A stretch of DNA of 64,000 nucleotides from CALBPI01 sp038524795. Lineage in GTDB: Bacteria; Pseudomonadota; Gammaproteobacteria; Steroidobacterales; Woeseiaceae. Shown here piece after piece: positions 34,101 to 42,776 of this stretch. The DNA lies in the NCBI GenBank assembly GCA_038524795.1, contig JBCBIJ010000008.1:1-64000 (forward strand). Direction: 5' to 3'. Position 1 is the stretch's first letter. The number at the start of each line of letters is the position of its first letter. Under the pieces are notes generated by a model that saw only the letters and a program-made list of their open reading frames with translations, made no database searches and had not been told where the DNA came from. Made by a program: the position numbers and the translations under genes.

Positions 34101-35666
34101 TGGATTGGTGACCTGCGCGAACTGTTGGCGGAAGTAATCGTAGAGCGGCCGCACCTCCTTCGAGAGCACGGACATGGGCGTGTCATCGCCCATGGAACCC
34201 ACAGCCTCCTGCGAGGCCTCGGCGAGCACGCGCAACACTTCGTTACGTTCTTCGGCCGACAGGTTAAACATCTTTTGGTAAGCCGCGAGCTCATCGCGTT
34301 CCATGGGCTCGGCCGCCATGCGCTCGTCGACGAGTTCGGTCTCGAGGTAGCGGATGCCCTTCTTGAGCCAGCGCCGGTACGGCGCGCGCGCCTTGATCTG
34401 GTCGTGCACGGCGGCCGTGTCGAGCAGCGTACCGGTCTCTAAATCGACGGCGAGCATCTGGCCCGGACCCAGGCGCCCTTTCTCGATCACGGTGGCCGGG
34501 TCGTAGTCGTAGACGCCGATCTCGGAGGCGACCGTGAGGTGGCGGTCTTCGGTGAGCACGTAACGCGCGGGACGCAGGCCATTGCGGTCGAGCGTGCAGG
34601 CCGCGTAACGGCCATCAGTCATGACGATGCCCGCCGGACCGTCCCAAGGCTCGATGTGACAGCCGAAGAACTCATAGAAAGCCTTGGTCTCGGCGTCCAT
34701 GCGGTCGTCGGCCTGCCAGGCGGGCGGCACCAGGATACGCATGGCCTGCAGCACGTCCATGCCACCCGCGAGCATGACTTCGAGCATGTTGTCGAGCGAG
34801 GACGAGTCCGAGCCATCCATGGACACCAGCGGCGTCAGCGACGACACGTCGGGCAGCAGGTCGGACTGGAAGTTGCGCGAGCGCGCCATGGCCCAGTTGC
34901 GGTTGCCCGAGATCGTGTTGATCTCACCGTTGTGCGCGAGCAGGCGAAACGGCTGTGCGAGACGCCACTGCGGCCAGGTGTTGGTCGAGAAGCGCTGGTG
35001 GAACACGGCCACCGAACTCATGAGGCGCGAGTCTTTGAGGTCGGGATAGAAGTCGGCCAGCACGCCCGGCATCACCATGCCCTTGTAGGCGATGGTGTTG
35101 GCGCAGAGGCTCGCGACGTAGAACGACGCGTCGACCTCAGCCAGCGCAAGCTCTGCGCGGCGACGTGCAATAAAAAGCTGTCGATTAAACGTCGCGCGCG
35201 GCATCGTGTCGGGCGCATTCACAAACAATTGTTCGATGCGCGGCAGCGTGCGCAGCGCCTCTTCGCCACAAACGCTCGGGTCCGTCGGCACAACGCGCCA
35301 GCCGGCCACTTCGAGGCCCACGGCTTCGAGCTCCTGCTCGAGTTGTGTGCGGCAGCGACCCGCGAGCAGGTCGTGGCCGTTCAAAAACACATTGCCGGCC
35401 GCAAAGCGCTTGGCCAGCGTGAAGCCCGATTCCTGAGCAACCGCGCGCAGGAACGCATCGGGTGTCTTGATGAGCAGACCGCAACCATCGCCCGTCTTGC
35501 CATCTGACGCCACAGCGCCACGGTGAGTCAGGCGCGCCAGGGCACCAATCGCCGTGGCGACCAGCCACTGGCTCGGCTGGTCGTCGATATTGGCGATGAG
35601 GCCAAAGCCGCAGCTCGCCCGTTCAAACGACGGCCGGTACAGGCTGGTGTGGTCAGGCGCGCGCAT
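31197..35666 (-). CDS. gltB: Glutamate synthase large subunit
   Basis: A 1489-residue alpha subunit. The amidotransferase nucleophile is Cys19 in ASCGFGLIA after a short propeptide, and is followed by the class II glutaminase domain. The central and FMN/2-oxoglutarate-binding domain contains GEGGEDPARYG, QGAKPGEGGQLPG, PPHHDIYSIEDL and VSGYDGGTGASPLTS. The 3Fe-4S cysteine region (CRICHLNNCATGVATQ) and the C-terminal GXGXG beta-helix domain with repeated Gly-rich turns follow. The start has GGGGGAGA upstream. The length is the family norm. It is followed by gltD with a one-base gap. Upstream is a 409-base gap with its promoter. Confidence 0.97.
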   Translation of the reverse strand: MRAPDHTSLYRPSFERASCGFGLIANIDDQPSQWLVATAIGALARLTHRGAVASDGKTGDGCGLLIKTPDAFLRAVAQESGFTLAKRFAAGNVFLNGHDLLAGRCRTQLEQELEAVGLEVAGWRVVPTDPSVCGEEALRTLPRIEQLFVNAPDTMPRATFNRQLFIARRRAELALAEVDASFYVASLCANTIAYKGMVMPGVLADFYPDLKDSRLMSSVAVFHQRFSTNTWPQWRLAQPFRLLAHNGEINTISGNRNWAMARSRNFQSDLLPDVSSLTPLVSMDGSDSSSLDNMLEVMLAGGMDVLQAMRILVPPAWQADDRMDAETKAFYEFFGCHIEPWDGPAGIVMTDGRYAACTLDRNGLRPARYVLTEDRHLTVASEIGVYDYDPATVIEKGRLGPGQMLAVDLETGTLLDTAAVHDQIKARAPYRRWLKKGIRYLETELVDERMAAEPMERDELAAYQKMFNLSAEERNEVLRVLAEASQEAVGSMGDDTPMSVLSKEVRPLYDYFRQQFAQVTNPPIDSLRERIVMSLQTNIGRECNLFELSAADAEHIIINSPVLSQRKWRQLVGPELFADRHIVIDLNYPADVSLTEALDDICAKAEAAVRDGMLLICLSDRYIDEAQRPVHALLATGAVHHHLVKTGLRCDCNILVETGYARDPHHFACLIGYGATAVYPYLAYQVLYDLARQGKVSGTVDGARQYGRAFRRGIRKGLFKIMSKMGISTIASYRGSQLFEIVGLSDEVVERCFRGTVSRISGATFDHLEEDQRALARIAFAKRVPVNQGGLLRYVHGGEYHCYNPDVIATLQASVRSGDYDVYRQYASLVNDRPVATLRDLLELAPRGEPVPLDEVEPVSEIVRRFDSAGMSLGALSPEAHEALAIAMNRLGARSNSGEGGEDPARYGTERMSRIKQVASGRFGVTAEYLVNADVLQIKIAQGAKPGEGGQLPGHKVDETIARLRYASPGVGLISPPPHHDIYSIEDLAQLIFDLKQVNPAALVSVKLVSEPGVGTIAAGVAKAYADLITVSGYDGGTGASPLTSVKYAGSPWELGLTETHQVLRANDLRHKVRLQTDGGLKTGLDVIKAAMLGAESFGFGTAPMVALGCKYLRICHLNNCATGVATQNKVLRSKHFVGLPDMVVNFFRFVAEETREYMAALGVRTLDELVGRTDLLRAVQGQTERQQALDLSPILSDGGLAADKPRHCTEVSNPPFDRGELAEQMVVDTAEAIAKRESARFGYEVRNFNRSIGARVSGEIARAHGNLGMGDAVVDLKLRGTAGQSFGAWNVAGLHMTLEGDANDYVGKGMTAGRLVIRPPAAARYVPRDTAIIGNTCLYGATGGELFAAGRAGERFAVRNSGATAVIEGAGDHCCEYMTGGVVCVLGDTGVNFGAGMTGGFAYVLDMQRDFVDRYNHELIDIQRVSPESMEAYLHHLRSLLEQHVALTDSAWGAEILEDYRDYLPRFWLVKPKASELGTLITSLRQAA

Positions 35667-36075
35667 GTTGTCCGAGTGTCTCCCCCGTTTCCTGGTCGCC
35701 GCTTGCCGCGGGCGTGGTGCGTTGCGTTTTGTGTGGCCGTCACGAATGCGGCGGGCCGACGAATTCGGCGCCGCGGTGTCGCGGTACTACGCAGGTACGC
35801 CGGTCGCGGGTTGTGGCTGCCGAAGCCTCGTTTCGAGGGGGCGCCAGTGCGTTGGCGTCAGAGCTTTATGCCATCAAATGATGCGGTGCGACAAACGTCC
35901 GAGGCCCTGATCGCGTGTCGGGACCGCTTCAAAGCGCCGAAATGACCCGAAATCCCGTGAAAACAGCGGCTTTCGCGCTAAAACGTCGCGAACAGAGGCG
36001 ATTTGCGACAATAGCTCGACTGGCTGCTGCGCGCTCGGTTGCGCGCGTAACTAACTCAGCAATCGCACCGGCGAT
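35667..36075. other. Non-coding gap between gltB and a lipoprotein gene
   Basis: A 409-base region with no convincing ORF on either strand. It must hold the gltB promoter and leader. A stretch near 35865-35895 is less GC-rich (GCTTTATGCCATCAAATGAT), and 36031-36053 has a GCGCGC...GCGCGC self-complementary run. No consensus promoter, sigma-54 site, riboswitch or sRNA could be recognised. It is the longest gap in the window. Confidence 0.4.
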
Positions 36076-36525
36076 CTAGCGCGGCTCATCGTCACCGGGC
36101 GCCCAGCGGGCACTGACGATGCGCCAGTCGCTGCCGTCACGCTCAAAGGTGACCAGGAAGGTGTAGACGGCCGTCTCCAACGCAAAGCGCTCGAGGCTGG
36201 CGCCTGCGAATCGGGTACGAACGCGGGCTTCAGCGAGGTCGTCGGTGATCAGCGTTATCTGCTGAACGTCAGGGAACACGCCCAGGCTGCCCCCGGCGCG
36301 CAACATGACGCCACGCACGATCATCAGCGCCTGGCGCCGGTCGTTGCCCCGCAGATCGGCGTAGTCATCCTCGATGGCGTCGCCAAACGGGCCCATCTCC
36401 CCGTCCTCAGCGGCCTCGGCGAGCGTCGCGATCTGAGCGCGAATCTTCTCTTCGGGGCCTTCGCTGCCGCCGCAGGCAGCCAGCAGAAGGCACAGGGCCA
36501 GGGTTAACGCCGTCACGAAACGCAT
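36076..36525 (-). CDS. NTF2-like lipoprotein of unknown function
   Basis: A 149-residue lipoprotein. The signal peptide ends in LLAAC with the acylated Cys near residue 18. The mature part (EEKIRAQIATLAEAAEDGE, then a beta-rich end VTFERDGSDWRIVSARW) has the look of an SnoaL/NTF2-like cone fold, in which a helix is followed by a curved sheet. ATG 36525 follows directly from the export signal; a long in-frame upstream extension is noise from the opposite gene. It is divergent from the DUF924 gene. No catalytic residues are recognised. Confidence 0.75.
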   Translation of the reverse strand: MRFVTALTLALCLLLAACGGSEGPEEKIRAQIATLAEAAEDGEMGPFGDAIEDDYADLRGNDRRQALMIVRGVMLRAGGSLGVFPDVQQITLITDDLAEARVRTRFAGASLERFALETAVYTFLVTFERDGSDWRIVSARWAPGDDEPR

Positions 36526-36597
36526 GCGCGCAGTATCCCACCGCGGCACCGATCTGTCAGAATCACGCGGCAAAGGAAGTGCAAAACGGAGCGTGCC

Positions 36598-37233
36598 GTG
36601 GCGGCCGACCTGAGTCCCGAAGACAACAAAGACATCCAGGCTGTACTCGACCTGTGGTTCAAACCGCGAGCTCACGACATGCCGGGCGTCGATGCGCGCA
36701 TGGACTTTTGGTTCGGCGAAGACCCGGAGCTCGACATCCAGCTTCGCCACCGCTTCGGCGGCCTGATCAAGCGCGCCGCTGCCGCAGAACTCGAGCACTG
36801 GGCGGCGATTCCGCTGGGCCGGCTCGCACTGATCATCGTCATCGACCAGTTCCGCCGCAACGTCTACCGCGGCAAGCCCGAAGCATTCAGTCACGACCGC
36901 GCTGCGCTCAAGCTGACCGTCGAGGGCGCCATCGCCAAACACGACAAGTCACTGGATCTCGTCCAGCGCGCCTTCTTTTTCATGCCCATGCAGCACGTCG
37001 AGTCGCGCAAAGTGCAGAACAAGTCGGTTGCGGTTTATCAGGGCCTGATCAAGAAGGCGAGCGAAGCCGAGCGCAGCACCTTCGAGACCTTTGCCCACTT
37101 CGCCGAACTGCACCGCGACATCGTCGAGCAGTTTGGTCGCTTCCCGCACCGCAACGCGATTCTGGCCCGCGAGAACACGGCGCTTGAGGCCGAGTACCTG
37201 TCCGACGACGCGCCTAGCTTCGGGCAGGGTTGA
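36598..37233 (+). CDS. DUF924 family protein
   Basis: A 211-residue, all-helical cytoplasmic protein of the DUF924 family. Family markers are LDLWFKP and MDFWFG at the N terminus, LALIIVIDQFRRNVYRG in the middle and FGRFPHRNAILAREN near the C terminus. It starts at GTG 36598 with GGAG upstream. The C-terminal motif is conserved across all members, but no biochemical role is established. It resembles TPR-like helical folds. It is convergent with the MATE gene by a four-base gap. Confidence 0.88.
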   Translation: MAADLSPEDNKDIQAVLDLWFKPRAHDMPGVDARMDFWFGEDPELDIQLRHRFGGLIKRAAAAELEHWAAIPLGRLALIIVIDQFRRNVYRGKPEAFSHDRAALKLTVEGAIAKHDKSLDLVQRAFFFMPMQHVESRKVQNKSVAVYQGLIKKASEAERSTFETFAHFAELHRDIVEQFGRFPHRNAILARENTALEAEYLSDDAPSFGQG

Positions 37234-37236
37234 AAC

Positions 37237-38622
37237 TCACGCCTCTGAGAAACGCTGCAGGCGTGCGGTCTGGCGGGACGACCACGCAAACCGCGAAACG
37301 AGCAACACGGCCGAGACCGTCAGTCCCACGACAAAGCCGCCCCAGATCATCGCGGGCGACAGCCTGAAATGTAGCGCCGCGGCGTAGGCCAGCGGGAACG
37401 CGATGACCCAGTAAGAGAACGTGGTCAGGAACATGGGGACCCGGGTGTCGTGCAAACCGCGCAATGCGCCGGACGCACCCACCTGAATACCATCCGAGAC
37501 CTGAAAGATGGCCGCGACGAACAACAATGACAGCGCAATGGCCTGCACGTTGCTGTCGTCCGTGTAGAAGCCGACGATCTGGTCTCGGAACAGCAGCAGG
37601 ATCACTGCCGACACGGTCATGAAGATCGCGCAGGCGCCAATACCGAGCCAGCCGCGAATGCGTGCCAGCGCCACATCACCTGCACCCAAGGACCGGCTGA
37701 CGAGCACGGTGGTTGCCGAGTTCAGCCCCATGGGAATCATGAACATGGTCGAGGCGTAGCTCAGCGCCACCTGGTGCGCCGCCGCGATGTTGGCGGACAG
37801 CTTGCCCATGAGCAGCGACACCGCGCTGAACAAACCTGCCTCGGCAATGATCGACACCATAATGGGCAAGCCGAGTGCGAGAATCTCGCGCATCTCGGCC
37901 CACTGCGGGCCACGACCCAGCTTGAAGATCTCGTAAGGCTTGTAGCGTGGGTTCACGAGCATGTAGACCAGCAGGCTCGCAAACATGAAATACATCGTGA
38001 TGGCACTGGCGACGCCCGCACCCACGGCGCCCATTGCCGGGGCACCCAGGTTTCCGAACATGAATACCCAGTTGCCGAACACATTCACGACCAGCGCGCC
38101 GATTGACACGTACATCACGGGGCGCGTCCAGCCAATGCCTTCTGTGGTGTAGCGCAGCACCAGATAGGCAAACGCGGCCGGTGCGCCCCACACGATGACC
38201 CGCATGTAGTCGACGGTGAGCTGTCGAAACTCCTCATCGATGCCGATGGCCTCAAGCGCACCCTGGGCGCCCAGGCGGATTGTGGCCAGCACCGCGGCCG
38301 AAATGATGAGGCTCAACCAGAATCCCTGACGGGCATAGCGACCCATGAGGTGCCCTTCGCCACGCCCGACATAGCGCGACCCAATGGGCGAGATCGCCAT
38401 GAGCACGCCCAGGGCGAACAGAAAGAAGAGCATCCAGGCACTGCTGCCCACAGCCACCGCTGCCAGGGCTGGCGCGGAAATCTTGCCCGACATGACGGTG
38501 TCGGCCAGCCCCATCCCGGCGATCGCCAGGTTGTTAACGATCAACGGCGACGCCAGTCGCACGAGCCCGACAAACTCGGTCTTCAAACCGGGCTGCGGGG
38601 GATCGAGAACGTCGGTGGTCAT
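37237..38622 (-). CDS. MATE-family multidrug efflux transporter
   Basis: A 461-residue integral membrane protein with twelve hydrophobic segments in two homologous halves, as in NorM/MATE proteins. These export cationic drugs or metabolites against Na+ or H+ gradients. Family signatures include MGLADTVMSGKISAPALAAV in segment 1-2 and the second-half segment GLNSATTVLVSRSLGAGD. ATG 38622 was chosen over TTG 38646. No local regulator gene is present, so control cannot be read from sequence. Confidence 0.92.
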   Translation of the reverse strand: MTTDVLDPPQPGLKTEFVGLVRLASPLIVNNLAIAGMGLADTVMSGKISAPALAAVAVGSSAWMLFFLFALGVLMAISPIGSRYVGRGEGHLMGRYARQGFWLSLIISAAVLATIRLGAQGALEAIGIDEEFRQLTVDYMRVIVWGAPAAFAYLVLRYTTEGIGWTRPVMYVSIGALVVNVFGNWVFMFGNLGAPAMGAVGAGVASAITMYFMFASLLVYMLVNPRYKPYEIFKLGRGPQWAEMREILALGLPIMVSIIAEAGLFSAVSLLMGKLSANIAAAHQVALSYASTMFMIPMGLNSATTVLVSRSLGAGDVALARIRGWLGIGACAIFMTVSAVILLLFRDQIVGFYTDDSNVQAIALSLLFVAAIFQVSDGIQVGASGALRGLHDTRVPMFLTTFSYWVIAFPLAYAAALHFRLSPAMIWGGFVVGLTVSAVLLVSRFAWSSRQTARLQRFSEA

Positions 38623-38736
38623 GGGGGTTCCGGTTGGCGCGACCAAATGGCAGCAGGCGAGCGTATCACGCGCGCGTGAAGGGTCGTCGTATTTGGTACG
38701 CTCGCGGCACTACCGCACACCCTGGAGTGTTTGCCC

Positions 38737-40023
38737 ATGCTTCACAACGGCACCTCGCGCCGCGTCGCCATCGTCGGCGGCGTGCGCATCCCGTTCGCGC
38801 GTTCGCATACGGCCTACCGTGACGCGTCCAACCTCGACATGATGACGGCCACGCTCAAAGCGCTGGTTGAACGTTACGACCTGGCCGGCCAAACGCTGGG
38901 CGATGTGTCACTGGGCGCCGTCATCAAGCATTCGCGCGACTGGAACCTCGCGCGCGAAGCCGTACTCGGCAGTGGGCTCTCGCGGCAGACGCCCGCGTTC
39001 GACCTGCAACGCGCCTGCGGCACGAGTCTGTCGGGCTGCGTGATGGTGGCCAACAAGATCGCACTCGGCCAGATTGACGTGGGCATCGGCGCAGGGACGG
39101 ACACGGTCAGTGACCCACCGATCGTCTACCCCGACGACTACCGCAAGCTCATGATGGCGAGCTACCGCGGCCGGAGTTTCGGTCAGCGCATAAAGCCCTG
39201 GCTAGGCCTACGGCCCCGTCACTTCAAACCCGTCCTGCCGGGCGTTGAAGAACCGCGAACCGGTCTGTCCATGGGGCAGAGCACCGAGCTCACGGCAAAG
39301 GCCTGGAACATCGACCGCGAGTCGCAGGATGCTCTGGCACTCGCCAGTCACCAGAATGCACATGCGGCCTGGGAGGCTGGATTCTATGATGATCTCGTTG
39401 TGCCGTTCGCAGGCCTTGCGCGCGACAACAACATGCGCGCCGACTCCTCGATGGAGAAGCTCGCCAAGTTGAAGCCCGCGTTCGACCGGAGCCCGTCGGG
39501 CACGATGACGGCGGGCAATTCGACGCCGCTCACGGACGGCGCCTCTTCGGTGTTGCTGGCTTCCGAAGACTGGGCGCGTGAACGCGGCCTGCCCGTGCTC
39601 GCCTACCTGGACTTTTGCAAGGTTGCCGCCGTCGATTTCATCGACGACGAAGGCTTGCTCATGGCGCCCGTTTACGCCGTTTCCGACATGCTCAAGGACG
39701 CCGGTTTGGGCTTCGACGACATCGACCTGTTCGAGATCCATGAAGCCTTCGCCGCCCAGGCACTGGCCACAATGAAAGCCTGGGCTGACCCCGAGTTTTG
39801 CCGTGACAGGCTGGGCCGAGAGGCGGCGCTGGGCGAGGTGCCCCGCGAGAAACTCAACATTAAAGGCGGCAGCCTGGCCGCGGGTCACCCCTTCGCGGCC
39901 ACGGGCGGGCGCATTGTCGCGACGCTGGCGAAGATGCTGCACGAGCGCGGCAGCGGGCGCGGCCTGATCTCGATTTGCACGGCCGGCGGCATGGGTGTGA
40001 CAGCGATTCTGTCCGCCACCTGA
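38737..40023 (+). CDS. fadI: Acetyl-CoA acyltransferase, FadI-like thiolase
   Basis: A 428-residue thiolase. The acyl-accepting Cys lies in FDLQRACGTSLSGC, and the C-terminal catalytic set is IHEAFAAQAL (His) and ISICTAGGMGVTAIL (Cys). The long insert with RHFKPVLPGVEEPRTGLSMGQ is typical of FadI-type rather than FadA-type thiolases. It probably cleaves 3-ketoacyl-CoA in beta-oxidation. No FadJ partner is next to it, unlike many genomes. ATG 38737 is preceded by CTGGAG, giving better spacing than TTG 38731. Confidence 0.88.
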   Translation: MLHNGTSRRVAIVGGVRIPFARSHTAYRDASNLDMMTATLKALVERYDLAGQTLGDVSLGAVIKHSRDWNLAREAVLGSGLSRQTPAFDLQRACGTSLSGCVMVANKIALGQIDVGIGAGTDTVSDPPIVYPDDYRKLMMASYRGRSFGQRIKPWLGLRPRHFKPVLPGVEEPRTGLSMGQSTELTAKAWNIDRESQDALALASHQNAHAAWEAGFYDDLVVPFAGLARDNNMRADSSMEKLAKLKPAFDRSPSGTMTAGNSTPLTDGASSVLLASEDWARERGLPVLAYLDFCKVAAVDFIDDEGLLMAPVYAVSDMLKDAGLGFDDIDLFEIHEAFAAQALATMKAWADPEFCRDRLGREAALGEVPREKLNIKGGSLAAGHPFAATGGRIVATLAKMLHERGSGRGLISICTAGGMGVTAILSAT

Positions 40024-40071
40024 CGAAGCGGGGCGCTGCGCCACTGTGACAGAGCGGCGGTGGCGGTCTGC

Positions 40072-40077
40072 TATAGT
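40072..40077 (+). promoter_or_regulatory. Candidate -10 element for the AGCS symporter gene
   Basis: TATAGT stands out in the GC-rich gap 40024-40198. A GTGACA lies 20 bases upstream, too far for an ideal -35. The leader downstream contains GGCGC-TTTGT-CGCGCC, a short hairpin. Confidence 0.35.
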
Positions 40078-40198
40078 CTGGCGCTTTGTCGCGCCGGCCC
40101 CGCCTGCGTGAACGTTATGACAAGGCTGCCGCAAGACGCCGGGGGGCGCGGAAAAAGCAGCCCTGTGCGCTGATAAAAACTGAATCACGGGGATCCGT

Positions 40199-41893
40199 AT
40201 GGAAGGTCTGAGCAATTTTCTGGCTGTGTCGAACGCCATTCTTTGGGCGCAGCCTGTGCTCTACGCGCTGCTGGCAACCGGCGTGTTGTTTACGGTCTGG
40301 AGTGGCGTCGCCCAGTACCGCGCGCTGACGCACGGCGTCGGCGTCGTCAGCGGCAAGTACGACCACGAAGACGACCCCGGTGCCATCAGCCACTTCCAGG
40401 CCCTGTCCGCCGCGCTCTCAGCCACGGTCGGGCTCGGCAACATCGGTGGTGTCGCCCTGGCCATCGCGCTGGGCGGACCGGGCGCTGTGTTCTGGATGTG
40501 GGTGGTCGGCTTCTTCGGCATGGCGATCAAGATCACCGAAGTCACGCTGTCGATGCTCTACCGCAACACGGACGACCCGGACAACCCGCACGGCGGCCCC
40601 ATGTGGGTCATCAGCAAAGGTCTGCCCGGCATCGCGCCGAAACTCGCCGGCGTCGGCAAAACGATCGGCGTCGTCTTCTGCCTGACGCTGCTCGTCTCGA
40701 CGGCCACGGGCGGCAACATGTTCCAGGCCTGGAACGTCGGCGAAATTACGCACGCCTACTTCGGTGTGCCAAGCATCGTCACGGGCATCGTCCTGGCCGT
40801 TATTGTGGGCGCCGTCATCATCGGCGGCATCAAACGCATCGGCCGCGTGGCGGGCACGCTCGTGCCGTTCATGGTGGCGCTCTACCTGATCGCGGGCATC
40901 TATGTCCTCGCTGTGAACTTCGAGAAGATCCCGGAGATGTTCGCGCTCATCGTTGCTGGCGCGTTCAACCCGCAGCAGGCCACGGGCGCCTTCATCGGCG
41001 GCACAGTCGCGTACGGCTTCCTCATCGGCATGAAGCGCGCGCTGTTCTCCAACGAAGCCGGCCAGGGCAGTTCGCCCATCGCCCACTCTGCCGCGCGCAC
41101 CAAGGAACCCGTGCGTGAGGGTGTCGTCGCGGGTCTGGAGCCCTTCATCGACACGATTGTGGTGTGCACCTTCACGGCGCTCATCATTCTCTCAACGGGC
41201 GTCTGGAACCGCGATGCGACGGCGGTGCTCGACGTCGAACCCAACATCACCAAGCTCGCCGACGGTACCTGGCAGGTTGAAACCGTTGATGCGCCTGAGT
41301 CGGACGAGCTGCCCGTTGGCGAAAGCGTCTACCTCATCGTTGAGGCCGATCCCAACACGGACACGGGCAACAACCTGCACAAGCTCAACGGCACGGTCAT
41401 TGCGGCCGAGGACGGCAGCAAGCAGATCCAGTGGGTACCGCTCGTCACCACGGGCGGGCCCGCCATGACCGACCTCGGCGTTTATCCGAACTACGTTGGT
41501 GCGACGATGACGGCCAAGGCCTTCGACACGGTGCAACCCGGGCTCGGCATGTGGCTCGTGACCCTGGCGTCGTGGCTCTTCGCGATCTCGACGATGATCT
41601 CGTGGAGTTACTACGGTGAGCAGGGCATGGTCTATCTCGCGGGCGAGAAGTCCGTGCTGCCTTACAAGATCGTATTCTGCGGGCTGATCATCCTGGCCAC
41701 GTTCGGGCTCATCGAAACCGACACCGACCTCGACAACATGACGGGCGTCGGCACGGGCGTGATGCTGTTCGCCAACGTGCCCATCATGTGGATCATGGGC
41801 TACCAGGCCATGCGCGCCTACAAGGCCTACATTGCGCGCCTCAAGGGCGGCGAGTTCGACGCCGAGGCCGCCGAGGTCAAAGCCGGCAAGTAG
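40199..41893 (+). CDS. AGCS-family sodium:alanine/glycine symporter with an insertion
   Basis: A 564-residue inner-membrane amino-acid symporter. The N half carries the family motif SATVGLGNIGGVALAIALGGPGAVFWMWV, here split by residues 80-108, and NEAGQGSSPIAHSAA. An extra stretch between about 337 and 440 (from GVWNRDATAVLDV to DLGVYPNYVGATM) looks soluble and interrupts the transmembrane core. It contains QVETVDAPESDELPVGESVY. Usual members have about 450-500 residues. A strong terminator follows the gene. The substrate is probably alanine or glycine. Confidence 0.9.
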   Translation: MEGLSNFLAVSNAILWAQPVLYALLATGVLFTVWSGVAQYRALTHGVGVVSGKYDHEDDPGAISHFQALSAALSATVGLGNIGGVALAIALGGPGAVFWMWVVGFFGMAIKITEVTLSMLYRNTDDPDNPHGGPMWVISKGLPGIAPKLAGVGKTIGVVFCLTLLVSTATGGNMFQAWNVGEITHAYFGVPSIVTGIVLAVIVGAVIIGGIKRIGRVAGTLVPFMVALYLIAGIYVLAVNFEKIPEMFALIVAGAFNPQQATGAFIGGTVAYGFLIGMKRALFSNEAGQGSSPIAHSAARTKEPVREGVVAGLEPFIDTIVVCTFTALIILSTGVWNRDATAVLDVEPNITKLADGTWQVETVDAPESDELPVGESVYLIVEADPNTDTGNNLHKLNGTVIAAEDGSKQIQWVPLVTTGGPAMTDLGVYPNYVGATMTAKAFDTVQPGLGMWLVTLASWLFAISTMISWSYYGEQGMVYLAGEKSVLPYKIVFCGLIILATFGLIETDTDLDNMTGVGTGVMLFANVPIMWIMGYQAMRAYKAYIARLKGGEFDAEAAEVKAGK

Positions 41894-41913
41894 CCTCGTC
41901 GCCACGTCGACAG

Positions 41914-41943
41914 AAAGGCCCGGCCTCGGTCGGGCCTTTTTTA
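41914..41943 (+). terminator. Rho-independent terminator after the AGCS gene
   Basis: AAAGGCCCG (41914-41922) pairs with CGGGCCTTT (41931-41939) across the loop GCCTCGGT, followed by a run of T. It is the clearest intrinsic terminator in the window and separates the symporter gene from the next operon. Confidence 0.85.
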
Positions 41944-41972
41944 TTGGCGCGCGCGACCGCACTATTGACCGC

Positions 41973-42776
41973 ATGACACGCACCATCTCCACGCTGCTGC
42001 TCGCGCTCACGTGCACGCTCACGGCGCGCGCCGACATCCCTGGCTTTGCGCTCGGCAACACCGCCGAAGCCAATGGCCTGGCTATCGCGCAGGAAGCCGA
42101 CCGGCGCGGACAAGGCTTCGGCGATTCACGCTCCACGCTGACCATGACGCTCTACGACGGTCGCGGTAACTCGGCAACGCGCGAGATGTCGGGCAAGACA
42201 CTGGAAATGCCCGACGACGGCGACCGCACGCTGCTGTTCTTCGAGAACCCGCGCGATGTCGCTGGTACCGCTTTTCTCACGCACAGCCACGGCGAGCGCG
42301 ACGACGACCAGTGGCTCTACCTGCCCGCCCTGAAGCGCATCAAGCGCATCGCCTCAAGCAACCGCTCGGGCGCCTTCATGGGCAGCGAATTCTCCTACGA
42401 AGACCTGGGCAACGACGAGGTCGAAAAGTACGAGCACCGCTACCTGGGTGAAGCCGACATCGACGGCGTCGCCACCTACCAGCTTGAACGCACGCCCAAG
42501 CTGAAATCTGGCTACTCGAAGCAGATTGTCTGGCTCGACCAGACCGAGCTTCGCGCCTGGCGCATCGAGTATTACGACCGAGGCGGGCGCCTGCTCAAGA
42601 CGCTTTACCCAAGCGACTACGAACGATACCTCGAGCGATTCTGGCGCCCGCTGACCATGGAGATGGTCAACCACCAGAATGGCCGTCGCACCGTGCTCGA
42701 GTGGGCCGACTACGTGTTCGGTCTTGAGCTGCCTGCGCGCGACTTCGAGCGCGATGCGCTGCGCGACATTCGTTAG
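41973..42776 (+). CDS. LolA-like outer-membrane lipoprotein-sorting family protein
   Basis: A 267-residue exported protein (signal peptide about 1-19) of the LolA-like TP0789-type family. The characteristic sequence is DQWLYLPALKRIKRIASSN followed by RSGAFMGSEFSYEDL in the middle, then LERTPK and KQIVWLDQ. Such proteins sit in the periplasm and are usually encoded beside an MMPL/RND exporter and an outer-membrane protein, and are thought to carry a lipid. Here the outer-membrane gene overlaps its end by 23 bases but no exporter is next to it. ATG 41973 was chosen because the signal peptide begins there. Confidence 0.88.
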   Translation: MTRTISTLLLALTCTLTARADIPGFALGNTAEANGLAIAQEADRRGQGFGDSRSTLTMTLYDGRGNSATREMSGKTLEMPDDGDRTLLFFENPRDVAGTAFLTHSHGERDDDQWLYLPALKRIKRIASSNRSGAFMGSEFSYEDLGNDEVEKYEHRYLGEADIDGVATYQLERTPKLKSGYSKQIVWLDQTELRAWRIEYYDRGGRLLKTLYPSDYERYLERFWRPLTMEMVNHQNGRRTVLEWADYVFGLELPARDFERDALRDIR

